The notes under the pieces: generated by a model | What the model saw: only the letters and a program-made list of their open reading frames with translations | Told to the model about the DNA's origin: nothing | Databases searched by the model: none | Made by a program: the position numbers and the translations under genes | From: Spiribacter curvatus | GTDB taxonomy: Bacteria; Pseudomonadota; Gammaproteobacteria; Nitrococcales; Nitrococcaceae | NCBI RefSeq assembly: GCF_000485905.1 | Contig: NC_022664.1 | Location: forward strand, 992,001 to 1,056,000 | Direction: 5' to 3' | Length of the DNA stretch: 64,000 bases | Part shown: positions 22,339-30,117 of the stretch, piece after piece | Position numbering within the stretch: the first letter of the stretch is position 1 | Layout of the letters: every line of letters starts with the position of its first letter

Positions 22339-23394
22339 TCAATGCGTGGGTTTCAAGGCATGCCCGAGCAGACGTGCCGTGACATCGACGATGGGGATGA
22401 TGCGGTCGTATTCCATGCGCGTCGGGCCAATCACGCCGAGCACGCCCAGCACGTCGTCATCGGTCCGGTAGGTGGAGGTCACCAGACTGACACCGTCAAA
22501 GGCCTGATAGCCCGACTCCTGGCCGATGAAGATCTGCACCCCGTCCGCCGACAGGCAGCGGTCGAGGAGATGGAGTATGTCGCGTTTACGGCCGAATGCC
22601 TCGAACAGTTCCTTGAGCTTTTCGACGCTGGCGAGCTCGGCGAGGGTCATCAGATTGGTCTCGCCCGCCATCACGAAATCGTCGTCCTCGCCCGCGTCGC
22701 CGGCGAACAGCTCACGCGCCACCGCAATGGCCGAGCTCATCTGAGCATTGACGTCATGCTGATCCGCCTGCATTGCTTCGAGCAGGCCACGGCGGACATC
22801 GCCCACGCTCTTGCCGGCGAATTCCGCCGACAGGAAATTCGAGACCTGCTGGAGCTCGGCGGCACTGTAATCGCGATCGGTCTCGATCACGCGGTTCTGC
22901 ACCTCGGAGTCATTGAGCACAAGAATCGCCAGGATCCGGCGCGGTGACAGCGGCAGGAATTCGATATGCCGGATCGCCCCGTGATCCCGCCGCGGCAGCG
23001 TCACCACACCGGCGAGGTGGGTAAGCCCGGAGAGTACGTTCGATGCCGAGTCCACCAGTGAATCGGTATTACCCGCCCCGTCGAGCCGGATTCGCAGGCT
23101 CTCGGCGTCGAGCCCGGTGTCGCGACGGGCGCTCAATAGGGTATCGACGAAAAATCGGTAGCCCCGATCGGTGGGGATGCGGCCCGCGGAGGTATGGGGC
23201 GAGCGCACATAGCCCGCCTCCTCGAGATCGGCCATGACGTTGCGAATCGATGCCGCACTCAGATCAAGCTCGGTTTCGCGGGTGAGCGCCCGTGAGCCGA
23301 CGGGCTGACCGTCGCGGATATAGCGATGCACCAGCACTCTCAGCAGGTGCTGCGAACGAGCACTGAGTGGCTCGTCGCGACGTCGCTGAACCAT
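22339..23394 (-). CDS. hrcA: Heat-inducible transcription repressor HrcA
   Basis: HrcA represses class I heat-shock genes by binding CIRCE operators and is kept active by GroEL. The 351-residue protein has an N-terminal winged helix (RSQHLLRVLVHRYIRDGQPV, then SRALTRETELDLSAASIRNV), the LEEAGYVRSPHTSAGRIPTD segment typical of the family, and a GAF-like core. A CIRCE copy lies just upstream of its start, so it should repress itself together with grpE and dnaK. A GGGAGGATG-type ribosome-binding site precedes the start. Confidence 0.95.
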   Translation of the reverse strand: MVQRRRDEPLSARSQHLLRVLVHRYIRDGQPVGSRALTRETELDLSAASIRNVMADLEEAGYVRSPHTSAGRIPTDRGYRFFVDTLLSARRDTGLDAESLRIRLDGAGNTDSLVDSASNVLSGLTHLAGVVTLPRRDHGAIRHIEFLPLSPRRILAILVLNDSEVQNRVIETDRDYSAAELQQVSNFLSAEFAGKSVGDVRRGLLEAMQADQHDVNAQMSSAIAVARELFAGDAGEDDDFVMAGETNLMTLAELASVEKLKELFEAFGRKRDILHLLDRCLSADGVQIFIGQESGYQAFDGVSLVTSTYRTDDDVLGVLGVIGPTRMEYDRIIPIVDVTARLLGHALKPTH

Positions 23395-23409
23395 AGCATC
23401 CTCCCGGGA

Positions 23410-23436
23410 TTGGCACTCCAGAAAACAGAGTGCTAA
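23410..23436. promoter_or_regulatory. CIRCE operator (HrcA binding site)
   Basis: The inverted repeat TTGGCACTC-N9-GAGTGCTAA matches the CIRCE consensus TTAGCACTC-N9-GAGTGCTAA at 17 of 18 positions. It lies 16 nt upstream of the hrcA ATG and overlaps the start point predicted from the -35/-10 pair at 23440-23468, the right place for repression. Confidence 0.95.
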
Positions 23437-23439
23437 TCC

Positions 23440-23468
23440 AAGCTATCAACGCCCCCTATGGCTGTCAA
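23440..23468 (-). promoter_or_regulatory. Predicted promoter of the hrcA operon
   Basis: On the minus strand a perfect -35 TTGACA (23463-23468) is followed after 17 nt by TAGCTT (23440-23445), a moderate -10. The predicted start, near 23433, falls inside the CIRCE element. The -35 box is about 50 nt from the divergent nadK ATG. Confidence 0.7.
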
Positions 23469-23515
23469 TTTGCGGCCGCCGTGCTAGGTTGACGACGAAC
23501 TGTCGAGGGAATCGC

Positions 23516-24400
23516 ATGCAACCGTTCCAACGTATCGCCATCACAGGTAAGCCCGGTGACAGCGCGGTCATCGATACGATTCAAAAGCTCGTCACCGAGC
23601 TCGAGGGACGCGGACTGGAGGTCTTCCTCGACGACGCCATTGGCGATGCCCTGACCCACGCTGGCGCCCCCCCTGTCGCGCGCCTGGAATCCGTGGCCGC
23701 GAGTCTCGACCTGTTGATCGTCGTCGGGGGCGACGGGACGCTGCTCCATGCCGGCAAGCGGGTGGCAGCACACCAGGTGCCGATTCTGGGCGTGAACCGG
23801 GGTCGGCTGGGTTTTCTGGTCGATGTCTCGCCCGATCGTTTCGACGAGATCACACGCGTCATCGACGGCGATATGCACATCGAAGAGCGGCTCATGCTCG
23901 AGGCCCGCGTCGTGGCCGATGATCAGGTCGTCGCACGCGCCCCGGCGGTGAATGAAGTCGTCCTGCAGCGCTGGAACACAGCGCGGATGATCGAGTTTGA
24001 GACCTGGATCGACGGCGAGCCATGCAACCGTCACCGCTCGGATGGGCTGATCATTTCGACGCCCACTGGCTCGACCGCCTATGCGCTCTCCGGCGGCGGA
24101 CCGATCATGCACCCCGGGATCAACGCGGTTGCGATGGTGCCGATCTCACCGCACACGCTCAGCAACCGGCCGTTGGTCATCAGCGCGAGCAGTCATATTG
24201 AGGTCCGGGTGCAGCATGCCTCCATCGACCACGTCCATGTCAGCTGCGATAGCCAGAGCGATCTGAAGCTTGCACGCGAGGGGCGACTGGATATCGTCAC
24301 CTATCCGCACGCGCTGCGACTCGTGCACCCACCGGGGCACCGCTACTTCGATATCCTCCGTGCCAAGCTGCACTGGGGAGATGGGGCACCACCATGCTGA
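23516..24400 (+). CDS. nadK: NAD kinase
   Basis: NadK phosphorylates NAD+ to NADP+. The 294-residue cytosolic protein has the diagnostic VVGGDGTLLHAGK (GGDG at residues ~73-76), the GVNRGRLGFLVDV segment, and the NEVVLQR plus DGLIISTPTGSTAYALSGGG motifs that bind the nucleotide. The ATG at 23516 follows a GAGGGA; a longer frame from 23489 has no such site. It overlaps recN by 7 nt. The nadK-recN pair divergent from hrcA is a conserved gammaproteobacterial neighbourhood. Confidence 0.96.
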   Translation: MQPFQRIAITGKPGDSAVIDTIQKLVTELEGRGLEVFLDDAIGDALTHAGAPPVARLESVAASLDLLIVVGGDGTLLHAGKRVAAHQVPILGVNRGRLGFLVDVSPDRFDEITRVIDGDMHIEERLMLEARVVADDQVVARAPAVNEVVLQRWNTARMIEFETWIDGEPCNRHRSDGLIISTPTGSTAYALSGGGPIMHPGINAVAMVPISPHTLSNRPLVISASSHIEVRVQHASIDHVHVSCDSQSDLKLAREGRLDIVTYPHALRLVHPPGHRYFDILRAKLHWGDGAPPC

Positions 24401-26064
24401 ACCGTATCGAAATCCGTGACTTCGCCATCATTGACTACCTCGGGCTCAACTTCGAGGCCGGTCTGACCGTCCTCACCGGCGAAACCGGCGCAGGTAAATC
24501 GATCCTGCTCGACGCGCTCGGGCTGTGTCTCGGCGATCGGGCGGATACCTCAATGGTCCCCGAGGCAGCGAAGCGCGCCGAGATCCATGGCCTGTTCGAT
24601 GTAACGGATACGCCTGGCGCGCGCGCCTGGCTCGCCGACGAGTCCCTGGACGAGGATGACGACTGCCTGATCCGCCGGGTCGTCCAGCGCAACGGCCGCT
24701 CTCAGGCATGGATCAATGGCCGCCCCGTGACCCGCTACCAGCTCGAGCAGCTCGGCGCGCGGCTGATGGGGATCCACGGCCAGCATGCCCACCAGGCGTT
24801 GATGCGTACCGACATGCAGCGGCGCACGCTGGATGGCTTTGCAGCCCATCCCGAACACCTCGCAAGAGTGGCCGATCTGCATGCGCGCTGGCGGGGCGTC
24901 AACGCCGAGATCGAATCACTCAGTGGCGGCAGCGCCGATCACCAGGATCGCATCGACCTGCTCCGCTACCAGCTCCACGAACTGGATGACGCCGCACCGA
25001 GTGCCGAGGAGTTCGCGGATCTGGAGCGCGAACAACGCCGCCTCGCCAGCGCCGGCGAGATCATGGCGGCCTGCCAACGCAGCCTCGAGACACTCTACGA
25101 CGGCGAGGTCAGCGCACAGTCGCTGATCGCGAGCGCCGAGCGTGATCTGCAGCCTCATCTCGATGTGGACACGCAGATGAGCGACATCCAGCAGTTGCTT
25201 GCGACCGGGCAGGTCCAGATCGATGAGGCCTCCCAGGCGCTGCGGGCCTTCACTGATCATATGGAGATGGACCCACAAAGGCTTCAGACCGTCGAGGATC
25301 GGCTGAGTCAACTCCACGACCTCGCCCGCAAGCACCAGATCGAACCCGAGGACCTCGCCCCCCACACCGAGCAGCTTCGCCACGAGCTGGAGCGACTGGA
25401 ATCGGCGGACGAGCGGCTGGTCGCCCTACAGGCGGAACAGGCCGCGCTGGTCGCCGACTATCGCCTCGCGGCAGAGCAGCTCTCGGATTCACGACAGTCA
25501 GCCGCCGCCGCGCTCGGCGAGCGCGTCGGCGAGCTTCTCGGCGAACTGGGCATGGCGGGGGCCCAGCTGATCATTGTGGTCGAGCCCAACCTTGACGCCG
25601 CACCCACCGAGCATGGCGCCGACCGCGTGCGGTTCGATATCCGCACCAATCCCGACCAACGCCCCGCCCCGCTTCAGAAGATCGCCTCGGGCGGCGAGCT
25701 CTCACGCATTGGACTGGCACTGGAAGTCGCCACAGCGGACACCGCCGAGCTGCCCTCGCTGATTTTCGATGAGGCCGACACGGGTATCGGCGGCGCCGTG
25801 GCTGAGGTAGTGGGACGGCAGCTGCGGGCACTGTCGCAGCATCATCAGGTCATCTGCATTACCCACCTGCCCCAGGTCGCCGCGCAGGGCATGCACCAAT
25901 TACAGGTGGAAAAGCGCCAGACCGAGACCGGCCGCACGGTTACCGACGTACAGGTCCTGTCGGAGGATCAGCGCATTGACGAGATCGCCCGCATGCTTGG
26001 CGGACTCGCGATCACCGAGAAAACGCTCAACCATGCCCGCGAGATGCTCGATCAGGCGGGCTGA
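24394..26064 (+). CDS. recN: DNA repair protein RecN
   Basis: RecN is an SMC-like ATPase acting on double-strand breaks. The 556-residue protein has an N-terminal Walker A GETGAGKSILLDAL, a central long coiled coil (residues ~160-370, rich in Glu, Leu and Gln), the ABC signature KIASGGELSRIGLALE near residue 430, and Walker B PSLIFDEADTGIGGAVAE. The C-terminus has ITHLPQVAAQGMHQL. I did not find an obvious LexA box upstream; it is translationally coupled to nadK, so it may lack separate SOS control. Confidence 0.95.
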   Translation: MLNRIEIRDFAIIDYLGLNFEAGLTVLTGETGAGKSILLDALGLCLGDRADTSMVPEAAKRAEIHGLFDVTDTPGARAWLADESLDEDDDCLIRRVVQRNGRSQAWINGRPVTRYQLEQLGARLMGIHGQHAHQALMRTDMQRRTLDGFAAHPEHLARVADLHARWRGVNAEIESLSGGSADHQDRIDLLRYQLHELDDAAPSAEEFADLEREQRRLASAGEIMAACQRSLETLYDGEVSAQSLIASAERDLQPHLDVDTQMSDIQQLLATGQVQIDEASQALRAFTDHMEMDPQRLQTVEDRLSQLHDLARKHQIEPEDLAPHTEQLRHELERLESADERLVALQAEQAALVADYRLAAEQLSDSRQSAAAALGERVGELLGELGMAGAQLIIVVEPNLDAAPTEHGADRVRFDIRTNPDQRPAPLQKIASGGELSRIGLALEVATADTAELPSLIFDEADTGIGGAVAEVVGRQLRALSQHHQVICITHLPQVAAQGMHQLQVEKRQTETGRTVTDVQVLSEDQRIDEIARMLGGLAITEKTLNHAREMLDQAG

Positions 26065-26531
26065 CGACTCCCCGTTCTGGCGCAGTCCGGACAGCGACCG
26101 TAGAGGATCAGCGAGTGGCTCTGCAGCTCATAGCCAGAGACGGCGGCGACATCCGCCTGACGACGTTCGATGACCCGGTCCTTGAATTCCTCAACCCGGC
26201 CACAATCGACACAGACCAGGTGGTCATGGTGAATGCCTGAGTTGAGTTCGAACACGGCCCGGTCGCTATCAAAGTTGTGCCTGATCACGATGCCGGCCTC
26301 CGCGAACTGGGTGAGCACGCGATAGACCGTCGCCAGACCAATATCCTCGCCGTCGTCATGTAGACGCTGATAGACCTCCTCGGCGGCGAGGTGAGCACGC
26401 TCGCGGCCCGCGAGGATACGCAGGATCTTGAGTCGCGGCGCGGTGGCCTTCAGGCCGGCCCGCCGGAGCTCATCCGACTCGTGGCTGATTTCCCAGGGAA
26501 TGTGTGAGGCGGGACGGGCTTGGGTTACCAT
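26052..26531 (-). CDS. fur: Ferric uptake regulator Fur
   Basis: Fur represses iron-uptake genes when loaded with Fe2+. The 159-residue protein has the winged helix LKATAPRLKILRIL to IGLATVYRVLTQFAEAG, then the metal-binding GIHHDHLVCVDCGRVEEF with His and the CxxC pair, and a second Cys pair near the C-terminus (GRCPDC). The N-terminal ~18 residues are an extension relative to E. coli Fur, and a later start cannot be excluded, although no better ATG/GTG is visible. Its 3' end overlaps recN by 13 bp in the convergent orientation. Confidence 0.94.
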   Translation of the reverse strand: MVTQARPASHIPWEISHESDELRRAGLKATAPRLKILRILAGRERAHLAAEEVYQRLHDDGEDIGLATVYRVLTQFAEAGIVIRHNFDSDRAVFELNSGIHHDHLVCVDCGRVEEFKDRVIERRQADVAAVSGYELQSHSLILYGRCPDCARTGSRQPA

Positions 26532-26560
26532 TGCACTAAACCACTCAGGACGATGCTCTC

Positions 26561-26589
26561 TTTATAATGATTCCAGTATACATTGGCAA
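26561..26589 (-). promoter_or_regulatory. Predicted fur promoter inside the bamE 5' end
   Basis: On the minus strand -35 TTGCCA (26584-26589) and -10 TATAAA (26561-26566) are spaced by 17 nt, giving a start near 26554, about 23 nt before the fur ATG. Most of the promoter lies within the first seven codons of divergent bamE. Confidence 0.65.
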
Positions 26590-26950
26590 ACGGATCGCCG
26601 CAGCTACTCTCCTGTCGGTCGCCGTTGCGGGCTGCACCAGCACGGTGAATAACCTCCCGTTTCTCTACAAACCGGAGATCCGCCAGGGCACCTTGATTGA
26701 TGAGGAAGCGGTTGATGCGCTCCGCCCCGGCATGACCGAGCGGCAGGTGCGCTTCGTTCTGGGGCCACCAACCATCGAGGATCCGTTCACCGACAACCGG
26801 TGGGACTATATCTACGAGGTTGAGCCGCGCAGTGCTGATGTCGACGCCATTTCGCGACACGTGACGGTGCGGTTTGATGACGGCGAGCTGGTCAGTGCAG
26901 AGGGTGATTTCGTTGATGCCGACCACCCGCTCTCGATGTCGGCCGACTAG
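26567..26950 (+). CDS. bamE: Outer-membrane assembly lipoprotein BamE (SmpA/OmlA)
   Basis: BamE is a lipoprotein subunit of the BAM complex that stabilises BamA-BamD. The 127-residue protein has a lipoprotein signal ending in LSVAVAGC (lipidated Cys at residue 23), then the SmpA/OmlA domain with RPGMTERQVRFVLGPPTIED and DNRWDYIYEV. It is divergent from fur with only 35 bp between start codons, the usual arrangement in gammaproteobacteria. The stop overlaps the convergent rnfH stop in a shared CTAG. Confidence 0.93.
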   Translation: MIPVYIGKRIAAATLLSVAVAGCTSTVNNLPFLYKPEIRQGTLIDEEAVDALRPGMTERQVRFVLGPPTIEDPFTDNRWDYIYEVEPRSADVDAISRHVTVRFDDGELVSAEGDFVDADHPLSMSAD

Positions 26951-27252
26951 CCGTTCCCGGACCGGCGCTGCGTCTTTGCCCGGGCCCGCCGCTGGGCCTT
27001 CGGGTCGATCTGCAGCGGTCGGTAGATTTCGACCCGATCACCATCGCTGAGCACTGTATCGAGGTCGATCGGCCGGGAGAATATTCCCACACCGCACGCC
27101 GCTGGATCGAGATCAGGGAATTCGGCGAGTAACCCGGAGCGCTCGATCGCCTTCCGGGCGCTGGTCTGCGCCGGTACCTCGAGCGTGATCAGACGCTGAT
27201 CGGACGGCAGCGCATAGACCACTTCCACGTTCATCGTCGATGCGTCTGCCAT
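26947..27252 (-). CDS. rnfH: RnfH family ubiquitin-fold protein
   Basis: A ~101-residue small protein of the RnfH/UPF0125 (YfjF, PasI) family with VEVVYALPSDQRLITLEV, GVGIFSRPIDLDTVLSDGDR and VEIYRPLQIDPK. The fold is ubiquitin-like; the role is not firmly known, but it is nearly always encoded directly after ratA, as here. Three in-frame ATGs (27270, 27252, 27234) lack clear ribosome-binding sites; I prefer 27252 because it leaves a short N-terminus as in E. coli RnfH. A highly basic C-terminus (RRARAKTQRRSGNG) follows. Confidence 0.88.
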   Translation of the reverse strand: MADASTMNVEVVYALPSDQRLITLEVPAQTSARKAIERSGLLAEFPDLDPAACGVGIFSRPIDLDTVLSDGDRVEIYRPLQIDPKAQRRARAKTQRRSGNG

Positions 27253-27256
27253 CGCG

Positions 27257-27694
27257 TCAGCGTTGGCCATAGCAGGTATTGGCGCGGGTGACAAAGGAGT
27301 CGACGAGGGTGCCGGCGACCTGGGTGAAGACCCTGCCAAAGGCCATTGCCAGCAACCGGCTCGAGAACTCGAACTCAAGATCCACCGAGACCTTGCAGGC
27401 ACCCTCGCCCATCGGTTCAAAGCGCCAGAACCCCTCCAGATGCCGGAATGGCCCCTCGATCAGGCGGATCTCGATCATCTTGCCGGGCTGGCGAAGGTTG
27501 CGCGTGACAAAGGACTTCTCGAACCCCGCCTTCGAGAACAGTAGCTCACCAACGACGCGATCCTCGGTGCGCTCGCGCTCATGGCTCCGCTTCACCCAGG
27601 GTAGGAAGTCCTCATAATGCTCGACGTCGTCCACCAGGTCGAACATCTGGTGCGCGGAATACCTGACGATGGCGGACCGGGAGACTGTGGTCAT
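27257..27694 (-). CDS. ratA: RatA/COQ10-type START-domain protein
   Basis: A 145-residue SRPBCC/START-fold protein homologous to RatA (YfjG, PasT) and to mitochondrial Coq10. It shows VRYSAHQMFDLVDDVEHYED, FLPWVKRS, FVTRNL and the C-terminal helix AFGRVFTQVAGTLVDSFV. Family proteins were described both as a 50S-binding toxin and as ubiquinone-binding; the ubiquinone role is the safer reading for a conserved core gene. The start ATG 27694 (MTTVSRSAIVRYSA) matches homologues. It is divergent from smpB, another conserved neighbour. Confidence 0.9.
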   Translation of the reverse strand: MTTVSRSAIVRYSAHQMFDLVDDVEHYEDFLPWVKRSHERERTEDRVVGELLFSKAGFEKSFVTRNLRQPGKMIEIRLIEGPFRHLEGFWRFEPMGEGACKVSVDLEFEFSSRLLAMAFGRVFTQVAGTLVDSFVTRANTCYGQR

Positions 27695-27811
27695 GCGACA
27701 AGCTCGAGCGTTACCGATAAAACAGTCCGGTATGGTAACAAACTCCGCGCATCCGCTCATCGCTGGCCTGCGGCATTGGATGCCCGGCCTCCGCGCCGTT
27801 AAACTGGCTAG

Positions 27812-28300
27812 GTGAGTAAGAAATCAGGCAAAAAGAAAACAGGCGGCGGCGATTCGAGTATCGTCGTCAATCGGCGTGCGCGCTTTGAATTCTTTATCGA
27901 GGAGCGATTCGAGGCGGGCCTCGTACTCGAGGGCTGGGAGGTCAAAAGCCTGCGAGCCGGGCGGGCCAACCTGACAGAGGCGTATGTCTTCATCCGCAAC
28001 GGTGAGGCGTTCCTCATCGGCTGTAACCTACCGCCCCTGGCCACGGCATCAACCCACATCCATCCTGACCCGACCCGCACACGCAAGCTGCTGCTGCATC
28101 AAAAAGAGCTCGCCAAGCTTGTGGGGGCCACTGAACAGCGCGGCTACACCGTGGTGCCGCTGGACATGCACTGGTCGCGGGGCAGAGCCAAGCTCAGCAT
28201 CGGGCTTGCCAAGGGTAAAAAGCAGCACGACAAGCGTGCGGATAAGAAAGAACGCGACTGGCAGCGTGAGCGCGAACGCCTGCTCAAACACCGCGTATAA
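27812..28300 (+). CDS. smpB: SsrA-binding protein SmpB
   Basis: SmpB binds tmRNA and brings it to stalled ribosomes. The 162-residue basic protein starts with GTG and has [40 protein letters not shown], and the lysine/arginine-rich C-terminal tail that enters the empty mRNA channel. Its partner RNA, ssrA, begins 52 nt downstream on the same strand. Confidence 0.97.
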   Translation: MSKKSGKKKTGGGDSSIVVNRRARFEFFIEERFEAGLVLEGWEVKSLRAGRANLTEAYVFIRNGEAFLIGCNLPPLATASTHIHPDPTRTRKLLLHQKELAKLVGATEQRGYTVVPLDMHWSRGRAKLSIGLAKGKKQHDKRADKKERDWQRERERLLKHRV

Positions 28301-28352
28301 CCACCCCTTCCACTGGAACCGGCTACGCGCTAGGCTGTCAGACGAAATGTCT

Positions 28353-28710
28353 GGGGACGACATGGCTTCGACGAAGTTCGCGAAACTCCAGGTGCATGCC
28401 GGGGACGTCACTCAACCTCGTTAATAACGTGACAAAAAAGATAGTTGCCAACGACGACAACTTCGCTCTCGCGGCCTAAAAACCCGTGAGCTGTCCACAC
28501 TCGATCGCCTGTGGTTGGGTGTCGGACAGGCATATTACACAGGCTAGCCTCGCGGGGAGCCCGGACCTGCGCGGCGAAACCTGACGGGATCGCGGCAACC
28601 TGACCCTGGCCGTTGGGTCGGTGGCTGCTAAAACTAAAGACGGCGCTAAGCATGTAGACCCTGTAGTGGAGGTCCTTCGGACGCGGGTTCGATTCCCGCC
28701 GTCTCCACCA
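28353..28710 (+). ncRNA. ssrA: Transfer-messenger RNA (ssrA)
   Basis: The RNA opens with GGGGACG, which pairs with CGTCTCC before the 3' ACCA (one G-U pair), forming the tRNA-like acceptor stem. The T-arm sequence GGGTTCGATTCCCGCC lies near the 3' end. After AAAAAAGATAGTT the resume codon starts at 28447, and the tag reads ANDDNFALAA with stop TAA at 28477-28479. The total is about 358 nt with an encoded CCA. Placement right behind smpB supports it. Confidence 0.96.
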
Positions 28711-28720
28711 ACACCTGAAA

Positions 28721-28742
28721 CCCCGCTCCGGCGGGGTTTTTT
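28721..28742 (+). terminator. Rho-independent terminator of ssrA
   Basis: A 6-bp GC stem CCCCGC/GCGGGG with a TCCG tetraloop (28721-28736) is followed by six T residues (28737-28742). It begins 10 nt behind the mature 3' end of ssrA. Confidence 0.93.
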
Positions 28743-28776
28743 ATTGGCGCTTCGCACATCAGTGGGGTGATGTGCG

Positions 28777-29085
28777 GAGAACCGAAAATTTGCAGCTAGC
28801 GGTATCACCTATGACGCAACGCTGAGGAATCTCGAACTGATTGGGAAAGCCGCCAGGCATGTACCTCATGAGATTCGCACCGATCGCCCGTAAGTCCCAT
28901 GGCGAATGATCATTCCCACTCGTAACCGCCTGATACACGGCTATCTGGGTATAGATCACGACACCCTCCGGAGCATCATTCAAGATGACATTCCAGAGCG
29001 GGTGCGAGTCTTGAAGGATGCAAACCAACGACTAAAACGGGCGCCTTGCCCTCGTTATGTCAACGGCCGCCTGCCCGAGTCCTGA
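28777..29085 (+). pseudogene. Decayed HepT-like (DUF86) toxin remnant
   Basis: Reading from about 28777 to the stop at 29083-29085 in one frame gives a clear HepT/DUF86 C-terminal half: FAASGITYDATLRNLELIG, KAARHVPHEIRTDRP, then an in-frame TAA (28891-28893), then VPWRMIIPTRNRLIHGYLGI and DHDTLRSIIQDDIPERV. RNRLIHGY is the R-x4-H-x-Y active-site motif of HepT ribonucleases. The TAA stands where homologues have an acidic residue (a single GAA-to-TAA change would explain it). The N-terminal helices and the partner MntA nucleotidyltransferase are missing, and there is no good start codon. It lies right behind ssrA, a common island insertion site. Confidence 0.72.
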
Positions 29086-29145
29086 GCTGTTTATCCTCAC
29101 TGTTCTGTCATGCAGGGGCGCTCAGGTGAGTATCCAAAGGCATTT

Positions 29146-29325
29146 TCACCGCTTCCGGCTTTTCCAGGTCCCTCCATACTGATACGAATCGGCATGGGCC
29201 GGCTTTATCTTCGCCAGACAGACCCCACAGACAAAAGCCCACTCGGTCCGTGCACCATAGCGACACCGGTAGAGGACATCGCCGGGTTTTTCACACTCGG
29301 CGCAGGCTTTCGTTCGTTGGCGCAT
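29146..29325 (-). CDS. Small zinc-ribbon-like protein of unknown function
   Basis: A 59-residue basic protein on the minus strand starting MRQRTKACAECEKPGDVLYR and ending YQYGGTWKSRKR. Two CxxC pairs (CAEC at residues 8-11 and CGVC near residues 37-40) would bind one zinc. I recall similar short proteins with this YGGTWK-(R/K)-rich end in other proteobacteria, always without a known role. It is 27 nt upstream of the neighbouring DJ-1 gene's stop, in the same orientation, with no clear promoter visible. Confidence 0.65.
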   Translation of the reverse strand: MRQRTKACAECEKPGDVLYRCRYGARTEWAFVCGVCLAKIKPAHADSYQYGGTWKSRKR

Positions 29326-29352
29326 GGAAATCTCTCAGCACGGCGATCACCG

Positions 29353-30012
29353 TCAGCCGAGCGCGGCGATCAGCTTCTCGGCCACTGCCGCCGAGGACTG
29401 CGGATTCTGCCCAGTGATCAGCTTGCCATCCTGGACCGCCAGTGGATGCCAGTCTTCCGCGCCCTCATGCTGCGCACCCAGCGCCTTCAGGCGACTTTCA
29501 AGCAGGAACGGCACTTTCTCTTCGCCACCGGCTGCCCGCTCCTCGGAATCGGTAAAACCGGCGACATGTCGCCCCGCAATGAAGGGGGTGCCGTCGTCGC
29601 GGCGCATCCCGCCAAAGACCGCCGGGGCATGACAGACGCTCGCGATAATGCGATCGGTGTCAGCGAACGAGAAAAGCAGCGCATGCAGCTTGCCGTTGTA
29701 GGGCATATCAAAGACGGTCCCATGGCCACCGGGCATGTAGACCGCATCGAAGCGGTCGGTATCCAACGTATCGAATGCCGGCGTGGACTCAAGCTGCTCG
29801 ATCGCGTCCTGCCAGGCTTTGGCCTGGTCATCGTCCACCGCGCTGTTCGGATCGATCGGCACCTGACCGCCCGCTACGGAGGCAACGCTCACGTCGTGCC
29901 CCGCCTCGCGCAGCATCTGATAGGGCACCGCGAACTCTTCCAGCCAGACGCCGGTGGGCTCGCCGTTCAGCATGCGATCGTGATTGGTGAGGATAAAAAG
30001 AATACGACTCAT
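29353..30012 (-). CDS. DJ-1/PfpI family protein (HchA-like)
   Basis: A 219-residue class-I glutamine-amidotransferase-like protein with the DJ-1 nucleophile elbow ASVCHAPAVF (Cys at residue ~125), an acidic residue in the N-terminal NGEPTGVWLEEFAVPY segment, and the YMPGGHGTVFDMP turn. This variant resembles the Hsp31/YhbO/GATase1-like group often annotated as type 1 glutamine amidotransferase domain proteins. Such proteins act as glyoxalases or deglycases in carbonyl stress; which applies here cannot be told. No signal peptide is visible. It stands alone, with ~105 nt of apparently empty sequence before it. Confidence 0.85.
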   Translation of the reverse strand: MSRILFILTNHDRMLNGEPTGVWLEEFAVPYQMLREAGHDVSVASVAGGQVPIDPNSAVDDDQAKAWQDAIEQLESTPAFDTLDTDRFDAVYMPGGHGTVFDMPYNGKLHALLFSFADTDRIIASVCHAPAVFGGMRRDDGTPFIAGRHVAGFTDSEERAAGGEEKVPFLLESRLKALGAQHEGAEDWHPLAVQDGKLITGQNPQSSAAVAEKLIAALG

Positions 30013-30117
30013 CGTGCGTTCTCCGTCATTGATTTGAACCTTCCCACTGTGCGGCCTGATAGAGCGATCAGCAATGGCGCTGACCTCGCCGAGACCGGCA
30101 AGGCTGGGCGCCTGTCT

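Noticed and set aside
26563-26568. TATAAT as the -10 of bamE
   Set aside because: It overlaps the bamE ATG, so the start point would fall inside the gene, and no -35 fits. On the other strand the overlapping TATAAA makes a good fur promoter.
28759-29028. 89-codon minus-strand open frame behind ssrA
   Set aside because: It is the antisense of the HepT remnant; the plus-strand reading has the clear family motif and the minus reading resembles nothing.
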